Source of the DNA: Aphelenchoides besseyi
Lineage: Eukaryota > Nematoda > Chromadorea > Rhabditida > Aphelenchoididae
Length of the DNA: 64,000 nt
Assembly: GCA_024699855.1 (NCBI GenBank)
Contig: JAMPIQ010000001.1
Coordinates: 16,802,001-16,866,000 of the forward strand
Reading direction: 5' to 3'
The notes under the pieces were generated by a model. That model made no database searches and was not told where the DNA came from. It saw nothing but the letters and a program-made list of their open reading frames with translations. Numbering within the stretch: the first letter of the stretch is position 1; each line of letters begins with the position of its first letter. A program made the translations under genes and the position numbers. Below are positions 1-11,317 of this stretch, piece after piece.

Positions 1-229
1 AATGAATTCAATTTACATTCCTCTTTAACAGCCGTGTGCAACGTAGGTAAACAGTGAAAGGTCGATCAATTAGCTTAAATTTGGAGCATCGTCGTAACGC
101 CCGCACAAACGTTTCCGCTCCATGAGTTACGAAAAGTGGTCGAGGAGGTGGAAGCGTAGATTTAGAAAGATGGAAACTTTGATTCTTAAGCAAAGAGGTT
201 TCCCATCGGTTTGTTCAGTTTGATCAAAA

Positions 230-1724
230 ATGAAAACATTCTGTTTTATGAACATTCTTTTACTTGTCGTCCATGTGGCAACTGTGGAATCAGATTGTCG
301 TGATTTACGGTCCGGTTGTTTGCGAGCTCGTCATTTGTGCAGAAACGCTAAGCGTTCGGACGAATTGCGTGTGAAATGTCCAATGACCTGTGGATATTGC
401 AACGAAGAAAAGAGCTTGGAGATTGATGCTTGGGAAGTAAGTTTGCTCGTTGTACACTTTGTATTTGGTATTCCAGGATCGTAACGACCCTCCGGACACT
501 AGTCAACAAAAAGACGAAGATGCCAATACCTCAGATTCGAATGAAACATCAAAGGCGAAGAAAACTGAAGATGAATCTGAATTCGTATCTTCAACAGCAG
601 AACCAGAAGAGATGAATCGAGAAGAAACGGATTCTGTGGAAACGACAAAATTTGTAGAATCGGAAGAAGATCGTGAGACAACAAAGTCGTCGAAGAAAAC
701 AAGTCGAAGACCTAGAAAATTGAAGGAGAAAAGTCAGTCGAGAAAAGAAGATCCATGGACATTCGACTCAACCACCATTACACCGCAGTCTGATGAACAA
801 ATGGCTGAAGATCGTGGATTGAGTGAAGAGGAGAAGACGTCCACTGAAACGCCCGTACTCGCTGCCAAACTCAAAGTCGTCGAGATTACTAGCAAATCGA
901 TTGAAAATCTGAATGAAAAGGAACGAAGAGCGCAACAAAGTGACGGAGGATCAGAAGAACGTCGAGACAGCGCTACATCAGAAGAAATGAAAAACGATCT
1001 AAAGAAAAAGTTGATTATCAAAGCGGAGAAGAAAACTTCCAATTTGAAAGTTGCACGTAAAACGAAAAAGAAGAATTCAGATGTTAGCGAAGCGACAGAA
1101 ATCGACGCAACTTCCGAGGTCAATGAAGATACTACAACGCCGAATTTTGAATTGACGAATTCTGTTAGCACTACGGAAACCTCTGAAGACTTCGAATCAA
1201 CCGATTCTTACGACTTTTCGACAACCACTAAGGAGACGATGTTCGATACTGAAATTACAACCACCAAATCGTTTGATGACGAGAAATCCGACGAAACTAC
1301 AACAAAGAAGAAAGTTAATGGATGTCACTTTTTGAACGATAAAGACGTCAATTCGGAGGATTCGGAAGAACTCGAAACCTCTAGTTTTACTTCATCTCCG
1401 CTAATCATTGCACATGCGAAGAAAACGAAATCGGTGGTTGAATTGAAAGCCCAGAAAAGCGTCGAGACCTCTGAATCAGTTGAATCGACTACCGAAGAGT
1501 CACGTCAGAGATCGAGTGATGAGTTTGATAATGATCGACCACTTGACGATGACACCGAAGACAATTCGTTTGCAAAGTCCAACGAAGCCCCTGAACCGAA
1601 GACAAAGTTAAGTAAAATCGATGCAGTTCGCGCCATCATAAATCAATCGAAGAAGAAAACCGGTTTAATGGACATGCGAGATGAACAGCCAGGAGACGAG
1701 GAAACACGTCTATCAATAAAATAA
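230..1724 (+). CDS. secreted ShKT-domain protein with long acidic Ser/Thr/Glu/Lys tail
   Basis: Two exons (230-436, 477-1724) with a 40-bp phase-0 intron give 484 aa. A signal peptide (about residues 1-21) is followed by one ShKT module with six cysteines at 23, 30, 37, 50, 54 and 57, ending in the typical C-x3-C-x2-C pattern. The remaining 425 residues are low-complexity, rich in Glu, Ser, Thr, Lys and Asp, and look disordered. ShKT modules are abundant in nematode secreted and cuticle-associated proteins and are not toxins by themselves; the role here is unknown. The stop is followed by AATAAA at 1757-1762, and the gene converges on the transporter, with stops only 46 bp apart. The module and signal peptide are clear; the function of the long tail is not. 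Confidence 0.8.
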
Positions 1725-1770
1725 ACGGGATCTATATGTTAAAGTTTAATTGTACGAATAAACACACTAG

Positions 1771-3723
1771 TTAGTCCAATAGATCTAAGACAACACTTTC
1801 GACATGCGATTCTCTTCTCAATTGCCGCAAAGCTTCTTTTTCTTCCAACATTTCCATCGACTTCTCTTCGGCTTCGTCAATGAAAATTTTTGGCGGTTCC
1901 GGTTCAGTTCGTCCCCACTTCTGTGGGTTTCCTTAAAATCCTCTAGTGATTAGCTACACAAGTTAAAATACCTGATCCAAAGAGCAAAAAGAAAAGACCG
2001 CTGAGAAGAGTTGTGGCACTCATGAAGTAGAAAACCATTCGCCATTCGGCCATTGTACCCTAAACGTTTGATCGGTTAACAGTCGGTCCAAAATACTCAC
2101 GGATTTGTTGAAAAATGGAACAATTCTGGGTGTAACTAAACGTCCCAGATAACCGGACATCATCGCTATTGAGGTCAAAGTGCCGGTGTATCGCGGTGCT
2201 AATGATAAAAGACTTGTGTAGAATCCACTAATGGCAATCGAGAAACACATGGTGATCAAACAAAGAATAAGAAGTGATAGAAATGGCCGATCACACCGCG
2301 CAACGTAAGCGAGAATCACAAACAGACCTCCAACTGACACGCTGGAAAAACTCTGAGATATCTTGCAAGCAGCAGTTTTCGAGAGGCGTTTTTGTTTCAA
2401 TCGATCCATAGTCATACTCCACGCCATTTTGACGATCAGTTGACTCACATTTGGAGCTGCGGAGAAGATTCCGTTCCCGAACATTCCGAGTACAAGAACC
2501 TCTTTGAAGAATAACGGCAAATAGACTTGATTCAACACAACGATTATGTTGGCTGTAAATGTACACAAAAGCAGAGACCAAAGAGGAAAAGAAGTTAACA
2601 TTGCTCGATAGGGAATCGGTTCACGTTTTGCTTTATCGTTGTTACCGCTTTGATTGTGTTGCAATTGCTCGTTCAAATACGCTCTTTCCTTCTTAGACAT
2701 CCATCTACAACTTTGCGGCGTATCGGTTATCGTTAGACTCCAAATAAGTAACCATACGATACCAATGATTGCTGAATCAAGCTATTTAGTATTCGTCTGA
2801 TAAGTGAGTACTTACAACAAACATAGAAAATAGCCGGCCATTTGAATGAACTATCGCAGAGCAGAGCTGACAACGGAAATCCAATAAAACCGGCCATTTG
2901 ATTTCCGTTCGTGTATATCGACGCCGCCGTACTCAACTCGTGCGTTGGAATCCACATGGAAACTAACTTGTTTATAGACGGAAGAATCAGTCCCTGGAAT
3001 GCTTGTTTGACGTCTTGTATTGCAAATCACAAACTTCTCCGATTCCCAAAATGAATCGACAGACGAAAACCGCTTGATAGCCCCAGGAGTTGGCCAAATA
3101 CGGAAGAGAGATTGTACATAGAATGGAGATTATAGCGGAGATTTGAAGGAGCATTCGAGGACTATAGCGATCAACTAGAACTCCACACGGTACTAACGAG
3201 ACAAGTGATCCATAGAAGGAAGCAGAGAAGAGAAGTCCTTGGATTTGAGAATCCCATTCGAGTGAACCCTTGAATTCTGTTAGACACCAAATCTGCTATT
3301 TATGCTTACTCCGTAGTCGTTAATTATTGGCGCTTCGGCACTTGCATCTCGACTACATCCCAAAACGGCAGTCTCATTGTTTTCGGTAGTTAAATCGATG
3401 ATCGACAAGTGTGGTAAAGTTTGTGGAGTTGCAACAAGTTGAGCGGTTTCTTTTGCTTTCAATACCTGGGCTGTGGTGTTTATCATACAAGTCATTGCTA
3501 GACCAAGATTTGTTCGCATGTAGACCATAGCGAAGTACCCAATCATGATCAGAAGTAAGACGTGGAAACGACGAGAAAGCGGATTGAAAAGACCTAAAGA
3601 TGGTCATTGAATGTAAGATGAATTCGGAAACATACTCGGATGTTTAGTTCCATCTTGTTTGTTGGGATCCGATTTGATCAAAGACGAACGTTTTTCGTCG
3701 ATCATCTTGAGATTGGAAGACAT
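1771..3723 (-). CDS. SLC17-type major facilitator transporter (anion/phosphate/vesicular transporter family)
   Basis: Seven exons on the minus strand (3636-3723, 3310-3593, 3035-3268, 2816-2993, 2101-2771, 1972-2059, 1771-1931) give 567 aa; all introns are 40-44 bp. The protein has an N-terminal cytoplasmic segment, a first membrane helix near residue 40, a large luminal loop with an NNET glycosylation site, and about 12 hydrophobic helices. Family marks include the stretch around FEWDSQ-like LEWDSQIQGLLFSASFYG, then GIGEG and the PRYTGTLTSIA segment typical of SLC17 carriers. SLC17 members move organic anions, glutamate or phosphate with H+ or Na+; the substrate cannot be told here. The tail is acidic and Glu/Lys rich. 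The third exon uses the acceptor ATTCAAG to keep the frame. Confidence 0.9.
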
Positions 3724-5215
3724 TGTTCGGAAGTTTTATGCATCAATGAGATTGCGAGTCGACCTACAATACTTGAACTTTACAAATCTACTTAGATTAC
3801 GTGAACTCGAATACACTTGCGCTTTCGACAGAATTCAACTCCCGATTAAAAACCGCGTAATTGACATTTAATGCTCAAGCAGCGGGAATGAGCCCCGAAT
3901 TATAAGAAGCACAATCGAATTCCTTTTTGGCTGCCAAAAATACAAAAGAAGTAATCCGCTTTTCTTTGCTAATGCAGCGATTGATCGGAAGTGCAGCGCA
4001 TCGTTCGAATTATGATCGCAAACCATCTGATGAAAACAAATGTCCACAAAGAAGTTTTGTCAACTCCGATGGACGTCAATTTCGAAGGTCTCGAGTGTAA
4101 ATTTTGATAAGAACAAGGGGATCTAAGCGGCGGAAACTTGTAAGCCAGAGTTACAAGTGTATAAACCAGAGCCAAACTCATTGCACAAACAGAATGCGTA
4201 ATCAACAAAGAAGAGTCGTTAAAACTTCTCTTCATCAGGACCGATGGACTTTTGGGAAGGGCGCCAAAATTTTACGATCTGAAACCAAAAAACGAATTAA
4301 AAACTTTGATCGAAGTCAAAGTTTAAAGCTGCAAATTTACGACCATACGGTACGAAATGATGGATGGGAGACGTTGGTTCGGAAATCGTCTGTGACGGAA
4401 TGAAATTGGACTCATCATCGACAGCAAATTTGCTTATCAGCAAAACTGTTTTTTGCGTTTTCACTTTTTGTGTTTTTTGTTGACATTTATGCCAATGGCT
4501 CCACAATGCAAAGGATCTTGTGAAATCAGATGTCCACTTCCAACAATCGGAAAGGCTTGTGTGGAGGCTCATATTTGCTTTCGAATGCTTGTGATCACTT
4601 GTCTGTGAATTCTGATTGACGACCATAATGAACTTTGAGAGAAAATGTGTTGGAAATCATTTGTAACGTCAGAATTCAAATCTCAAGTCCTCATTCACAC
4701 CTTAAAACAAACAAGCGAACAGAAATTTTACATTGAATTGCTTCTAGGATGCACAAGGACTTCAACTGATAATCGTAAACAAACTGAACACTTTCACGAA
4801 CATTCGAAAACCTCGCTTTGAATTCCGTCCATTGGGTTTGCGCAGTTCGCAGCCATCGAAGCAGCGATGAAACAGACGTCCGATTTCTTAACTGGAAATT
4901 GGGGACGCACAAACAAACGACGGCGATTTCTGTTGAGGGCGCGTCGTTTTTTCCTCGACTGTTCATAGACACCTGGCTTCCAGTCCTTATTGCCCGACTC
5001 TGTTGCCGTGTGGTGTTCGCCTTCTCTTCCTTCTTACCTTCGAGTGAAATTCGAAGGTTTTTGCGTAGTCGTTCGAATTTCCACACATCGTTTTGGTGGG
5101 ACTAACGATCGTTCATTTGATCGGTCGAAAGTCCTTTCAATTCGTTTCGACTTTGTGATTATCGTGCTCGTGAATTTTGCCCTTTCCGTTCATTTTCTTA
5201 TGTTTGACTTTAGAA
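3724..5215. other. intergenic, divergent promoter region of MFS transporter and Ran
   Basis: No open frame here shows codon bias, family resemblance or compatible splice sites. The final bases before the Ran start (GACTTTAG then AA-ATG at 5206-5218) form an acceptor, so the last part is probably 5' UTR with a trans-splice or UTR-intron acceptor. Confidence 0.6.
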
Positions 5216-7259
5216 ATGGCAACCGACAATCTCCCGACTTTCAAACTCGTTTTGGTGGGCGATGGTGGCACCGGAAAGACCACGTTCGTGAAGCGCCATT
5301 TGACTGGCGAGTTTGAGAAGAAGTACATTGGTAAGTGGAGATTGCCGATCTTCCAGAACTGAACTTCGTTTTCAGCAACTCTCGGAGTCGAGGTCCATCC
5401 GTTGATCTTCCACACAACTCGAGGCCAAATTCGATTCAACGTAAGTTTCCATTGTTTCTGTTCAGTTTGTTCATTCGCTGCTTTCAGGTTTGGGATACTG
5501 GTCAGTTCGATTTCTCGATCTCAAAGGCAAACCAAACTCTTGTTTGGTTGCTATTGAAATCGAGAGTTTGAATTTAACTGTTGTTAACCGATGTGTTTCA
5601 GCTGGTCAGGAGAAGTTCGGTGGTTTGCGCGATGGCTACTACATCCAAGGTGAGTTTTCGAGCTTTGATTTCAAGCTCATTGCCGTTTTAGGAAACTGCG
5701 CCATCATCATGTTTGATGTGACTGCTCGAGTCACCTACAAGAACGTTCCGAATTGGCATCGCGATCTGGTGCGCGTCTGCGAGAACATTCCAATGGTGTT
5801 GGTTGGCAACAAGGTCGACGTCAAAGATCGCAAAGTGAAGGCAAAGGCAATCACGTTCCATCGAAAGAAGAATCTCCAGGTTTGTTTTCCTGGCTGTTTA
5901 CTGTAATCCGAGTTCGACCAAACAATCAAAGAAAACTTGTGGTTTACTCAAACAACCAAAAGCACCAACACCCTGAGTCCCACTCAAAAATTCAAAGATT
6001 GTTAGTTGTTTCCAACCATCAACCTTGCTACTTCACAATTCCGAATCCCCACGTCGCAAATCGACGCTCGGCCAAAAATTGACGTGGGGGCTTCAAGCAA
6101 CCCGGCTCAGTTTTATGCCACGGCGTGGCCCGTATTACAGGGTAAAGTGCAATACCCAGACAGGCTGACGCGGCTAACTTCCGCCGGGAGGCTATCCTCA
6201 GCAAAGTTTAAGTGCAAGTGCAGGTGCAGGTGTTAGTAGGTTAGTACACGCAATGCATCCGGCCGGATGCTGACCCGCTCATAAGCTGAACAACTTTCAC
6301 ACCGCTTGAGGCGCCTTCAAGAGATACAAAAGTTGTCCAGCTTATGAGCGGACAAGCGGCCGAGCCTTTTACTTCTATTATTGTTTTCAACAGACCAAAA
6401 AACCGATGGGTTGCGAAGCAGGCTCGACGGCCCAAACTTCACGTTATTTCCAATGTTCTTGAATTCTGTGGCCGCCCTCTTGATTTCGCAATGACCTCTA
6501 GTTCATTGAAACCGATAGGTTGCAAAGTGAGCCCGACGTCAAAGACTCCGCGTTATTTCCAACGTTCTTGACTTCTGTGACTACGCTCTTCATTACGCAA
6601 TAGTCATCGTTCAGTGGTGCCGATAGGCCGGGGGTCAGATCAGAGAGCGCCAACCGGACGATCTCTGACCGACCGTCTCTTCAACTGACCGCACTGTCAG
6701 TTAGCACGCTCTTTTCTTGATTTTGGTCACTGGAAAAAAAACGTTTTCGTACTTTTCAATTGCTTTCGATTACTTATTTTCGAATTCGTTTGATCGATTA
6801 TAAGGCCAAATATCGTGTCGACAATGGTTCGTTTTGAAACTCACAACTGACGGGTGTTGCAAACTCTTAACGATGTATCTCAAGAAATTGAAGGAGGTGC
6901 AATTTTGATTTTGAAAAATTGATGAAGCTAATTGGTTGATTGAATAAAGCCACCTGTGAACAATGATGATTTTAAGAGTCTGCGCATTTTTGTGAAGTTT
7001 CATTTAGTTATAAGGTGATGTGACTAATCCTTTGGATTTTCAGTACTACGACATCTCGGCGAAATCGAACTACAACTTCGAAAAGCCGTTCCTCTACTTG
7101 GCTCGCAAGCTTCTCGGAGATCCAAACCTCGAATTCGTTGCGATGCCTGCTCTCCATCCGCCGGAGATTCAAATGGATCCTGAGATGATCGCCAAGTACG
7201 AACAAGAAGTCAACGAGGCACAAAACGCGGAATTGCCTGACGACGACGACGATCTCTAA
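5216..7259 (+). CDS. ran-1: GTP-binding nuclear protein Ran
   Basis: Six exons (5216-5330, 5376-5440, 5488-5500, 5602-5649, 5692-5879, 7044-7259) give 214 aa, matching the family length of about 216. GTPase motifs are in order: P-loop GDGGTGKT near residue 17, switch I with the ATLGVEVHP segment, [10 protein letters not shown] (G3), [12 protein letters not shown] (NKxD, G4) and the EISAKS-like [13 protein letters not shown] (G5). The C-terminus ends in the acidic run DDDDDL, as in Ran, which has no prenylation site. Ran drives nuclear import and export and spindle assembly. One exon is only 13 bp. The fifth intron is 1,164 bp, far longer than the neighbours, and carries a repeat element. An acceptor sits 3 bp before the ATG. 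Confidence 0.97.
6255..6270. repeat. perfect 16-bp palindrome in the Ran intron
   Basis: GCATCCGGCCGGATGC reads identically on both strands. It directly precedes the hairpin at 6275-6351 and is GC-rich, unlike the AT-rich introns around it. Confidence 0.85.
6275..6351. repeat. inverted repeat / hairpin, 23-bp arms with one mismatch
   Basis: The arm at 6275-6297 (begins CCGCTCATAAGC) is the reverse complement of 6329-6351 (ends GCTTATGAGCGG) except for one base. The 31-base loop contains a second imperfect palindrome around GGCGCC. This suggests folded-back transposable-element DNA or a MITE or SINE-like relic. Confidence 0.8.
6403..6628. repeat. degenerate tandem repeat, period about 109 bp
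   Basis: The phrase CCGAT(g/a)GG recurs at 6403, 6512 and 6620. Between them the order of words is kept: CGTTATTTCCAA(t/c)GTTCTTGA, then a CTCTT block, then CGCAAT. There are two full diverged units and the start of a third. It lies in the long Ran intron, downstream of the hairpin. Confidence 0.7.
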
Positions 7260-7724
7260 GCTATTGGAGCGATCGAGCGATGGAGGCGACGAACAGTCAA
7301 CTTTCTATATGTTTTTGTTTACTCTCCGCTATATTCGTATGTCACTGTTTCTGCTCCTAATTCTCCGTGGAACGTTTGTTCCAATTCTGTTTTATGTTCA
7401 CCATTAAATTTATTATGTTGCAATGTTTGTGAATCGGTTTGAACATCAAAACTATGAACAGTTGAATACTCGTCAGTTGAGAGACTTTGGTCGAGCAACT
7501 GACTTGTGATTCTAAAGAACCAATCGAACAAATGACTTTGAGATGGTCGTTACAGACTTCTGCTTCAATACGATTTGATTTGAAACGTGGTTGCTTCTCG
7601 ACTCGTACTTTTTGATCACCATTTCAATTGGTTTTGAAGTGTTAAGGACTCAAAACGTGAACACAATCATACGAAAAAATCGATTTATTTACCCATAAAC
7701 ATGTGACTAGAAATAAATTAACGA
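7260..7724. other. intergenic between convergent Ran and glucosidase I
   Basis: Contains the Ran 3' UTR and the end of the minus-strand glucosidase I transcript. TTTATT at 7684-7689 is an AATAAA signal read on the minus strand. No gene is seen. Confidence 0.6.
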
Positions 7725-10492
7725 CTAATCGTATTTCTCGGTGATAATCGCGAAGATCAGCGATGTCCAACCAGTAAACGGTCGAGTTCCAGCGCCATGT
7801 CCCGTTCGATCAGAATAATGTTCCCAAAAATAACCCGTACGATCGAACTCGTTGACCACCATATTGATCAAATTGGAGCGCAACTTTGAATACAATTCGG
7901 CTGCTCGTTCACCGTTCGGTCCACTGGCTGTTTTCGAGTAGTGACGCAAAGCTTCCAAAGTCATGTAGTTGATGTTGAGCCAAATATCACCGCGCCAATA
8001 CGGCGCATCGTCTTTCGTGTTCCGCTTATTGTAGTAGGGCGATGACTTAGAGATTGAGCGTAAACCGTAGGGTGACCACAACTCCTAAAACCACAGCAAT
8101 TAAACTTTTTCAACTAGGAACAAACCTCCGGATTATCCAACTGTTTTAGTATCGATGTTAGTTGTGTGGAATCGGCAGGAACGAGTTTCAAAATGAACGG
8201 AAATAGCCCTACGTATCCGTTCGTATTTTCAACCAATCCTTCTTGTGGTTCCTTCAAGACTCGACGAATCACCTGTGGTTCACGACCCGGTTCGACTTTT
8301 GTTTCCAATCGAACATCGGTCGAATGTAGACCGAAATCGCAATATCGTTCGACTTTTTCGGACCAATGCAATCGATTCAGATCATCGAAGTTGTTCAACA
8401 ATCGTTGATCTTCGTCTGCTTCGTTGATGAATGAGTTGTCAGAAGACAGTTCGGCCAAGTAGCGAATAACCCGTGATGCAACGGCCAACCATGAACGTAA
8501 ATCCACGTGATATTCCTAAGAGTAATTGGTGGGTTATCTCGAGTTCGGATTTACGTTTATTGTCGGATGAGTTGAACGGGGAAAATCGTCCAAACCACTG
8601 GGCAATGTTTTCGGATTTAGTTCGAATGGGGTGGTCGAGTTTCGTCCTTGCCACTGGAAAGTTCCTCGTAACGGTCCTTGTTGACTGTCTCGTAGCCACA
8701 GATACCATTTCTTCAGTCGTGGATACATGGACAGAATTCGAGATTTGTGTGCTGCAATGAACTAGACAAGGGAGTTTAGCGAACTGAAAGGAAATTACTT
8801 ACCGTTGGGTTATGAACAAACTTGTCCATTAGGTAGAAGAAAACTGGTGGATTAGCAACACGATCCGATTGAACCAGAAATTCGGCCGGGACTTTTGCTT
8901 CGGCTTCGATTCCAAGAATCATTTCTCTTGGTATCCAGCCTTCCACGTTCATCGTGTTCAACCACGAAGCAACGATCTGAAATCAATAAATTTGGATCGA
9001 AAAGAAATTAAAAACTCACGTCCAAAGATAACTCTGGATCAAACTCTCGTATTAGCAGATTGTGGAATCCTTCGTCCCAAATGAAACCACGTGGGAAAAA
9101 TGGTCGTGAAGGAACGGCACTGAACAGTTCTAACGGTCCGTACGTTTCGATTCTTTCCGATGGCCAATGTTTCGATTTCATTCGAACAGGACCATCCCAA
9201 TAGCCAATACCTCCCAACCTAAACATCGAAGTTCTAACGTAAACTTCTTCAATGAACTTACATGTTTGACAACGCAAATTTTCCAATTTGAAATTCGTGT
9301 TCTTTGACGTTCTAGAAAGCAAATTCAAACCAGAAAACGTGTGCAATTTACTTTGTTGTCGGCAATGAACGTGCCCCGAAGCTTTTGGTCAAATTCGCCA
9401 ACTCGTTTCGTCATTTCGTCTTCAAAGTTCGGAAGTGGTGATTCTGTTTCATCCCGATATTCAATCAAGATCTCAGCGTCTCCTAAACAACGAAATGAAA
9501 TCGTTGATTGAAAGCTTAAGAACCTGGAATATCGAAGTGTACAGCAAAAAAGTTTGGATTGAACGTTTCGCCGTAGACCTTCTGATTAAGGCCCGTGAAA
9601 TAGGTGCCGTCTTCTTTTTCTTCCAAATAGAGACCTCGTCTGATGAGATCAGCGATTTTGGTGGGATCAACAAAGGGCTCAGCACGAACGGAAATCTCCG
9701 TTCTCTTGAAACCTTTCTTTGCCGAAATGTCGAATTCCAACGAAAAGTCCGACAACTCGGGACTATGAATCCACAGACGATGAAGTTCGTCGTTTTCAAA
9801 CATTGGCCGTAGAGTAACATTCGCGTCCTTAACGAAAACACAGTCATTGAATAACCGATTTCTACCCACTTGTGTTGCAAAATAGAATACAAGACCTGTG
9901 GAAGCCGAGTCGTTGCGAGCAATCTTCACTTGTGACGACCAAGATTGATCACGATTGAACCAATCTGTTGTGATGTTCAGACGTTGATCGTAGATTCGCT
10001 GTTTTCCAATCGACTTTCCATCTGCTGTCTCCCATAGAAAATAGACACCTTCGTCTAAATAACAAAGTTGGGAACGTAAATGGCCAATTGATCACCTTGA
10101 TTGCACCAGTGACGTAAATCGGACGTTAACTGTCGACCCTGATGATTGTACCACGACATTCCGAAAATTGGTGAGCCCGGTCGTCTTGTCTTTAATCCAA
10201 AATAACTCTGTGGCCGGTACGAACCCCACGAGTGCTGAAACAACAAGTGACAAAAAGTGCAGAAGAGACTTACGGGATTAAACTCCGAGAACTTGGCCAA
10301 CGGTAAATCCGATTTGACGTTCGGAATGGTGGTAACATTTCGATATTGAAGGTAACGAACGAATGCGATTCCAACGATCACGGCCACGAACTGAATTACT
10401 CGATGCATTCGCGAGCTAACGAATGCCGGTCGATCACCCAAACGACGATGTTCGACGGCATTCGGTGGACGTTTGTCGTGTTTCTTGGTCAT
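7725..10492 (-). CDS. mogs-1: mannosyl-oligosaccharide glucosidase (ER alpha-glucosidase I, GH63)
   Basis: Ten minus-strand exons (10274-10492, 10096-10234, 9524-10054, 9352-9482, 9262-9311, 9020-9218, 8803-8976, 8555-8761, 8126-8515, 7725-8084) give 799 aa against about 837 in human. It is a type II membrane protein with one anchor near residues 31-47. The luminal GH63 N-domain includes [19 protein letters not shown]. The catalytic domain includes [15 protein letters not shown] (acidic pair), GLDDFPR and [15 protein letters not shown]. The enzyme removes the outermost glucose from the Glc3Man9GlcNAc2 N-glycan in the ER, before glucosidase II, whose beta subunit is also in this window. The eighth exon uses the acceptor TTGTCTAG (before TTCATTGCA) rather than a nearer CAG, because only this keeps the frame. 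Confidence 0.96.
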
Positions 10493-11317
10493 TACCTAAA
10501 ATTTCATGGTTCATCCGATGCACTAGCAGTTTAATTCAATCATCAAATTTACATTTTGATTGTTGGATCTTTGTTTAGCTGTTGTTCGGATTCTTTTCGT
10601 TCGTTTGGCATTCCGACAAGACGGCGAAGAAGTGCGCCCGCGTTTTAGTTCCGATGGTTGGAAGGCGGCTTAGCGGCGGCAGTCACCAGCCCGCTGCACG
10701 AACCTCGAAGCATTCTCAGAGGGCAGCGGCGCACGCCCATTGCTCTTTAGTCGTCCCATGGCTGAACATGTCCGCTCTGTCAGTGGAGATGGACACGAGA
10801 CAACGCGGCAACCCCGCAGTAACTTCTCCCCGGCGGTTGAGTGAGCAGAGAAAACGAGACCACGAACAGGCGAAGACCAGCGGCGGCAATTCAGGAGGTG
10901 GAGAAGATGGCAAAGTTTTTTCGGCAAGATTTCTGATGCGAAGGTTCGAAATGCAAATTTTTGAAGTCGAAATTTTTGTTGAAATTTTCGTGAATTTCCG
11001 TCGAAATCTTGTTACTGCGCAACCTACGAGTTGAAGTTAAATTCTTCGCGATTTTGCAATTTGTTTACTTTTTACCCACTAGTTTGTTTTGGTCGTTGAG
11101 TTGGATCCGACGTTGATGTTTAGAGGTGCTTGGAAGCTTGAAGCTTCCAAAAACATTTTGATTTTGTTTTCATTCGCCAACTCCAATGAGTCACTTCCTT
11201 AATTCACGTGTTTTCGGCATCTTCCGACGTTTCTTTTCCGATGAATTTGACTCAATTGTTTGCGTGAACTTTCGAATCTTCTCGTTAAAACACTCGACGT
11301 TTAGGATTCTTTTTATA
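10493..11317. other. GC-rich promoter and 5' UTR region of the MASK gene
   Basis: A CpG-rich patch at about 10610-10910 stands out from the AT-rich surroundings. An open frame at 10582-11034 has no family resemblance. An acceptor (GACGTTTAG, ending 11304) lies 14 bp before the chosen MASK start. The same frame extends up to 11186, so an N-terminal extension is possible. Confidence 0.55.

Noticed and set aside
230..1724. ShKT domain taken as a toxin gene
   Set aside because: Single ShKT modules are general nematode extracellular modules; the long acidic tail and lack of other toxin features give no support.
10582..11034. 150-codon frame upstream of MASK
   Set aside because: It lies in GC-rich sequence that favours long frames, has no family resemblance, and sits where the MASK 5' UTR and promoter are expected.
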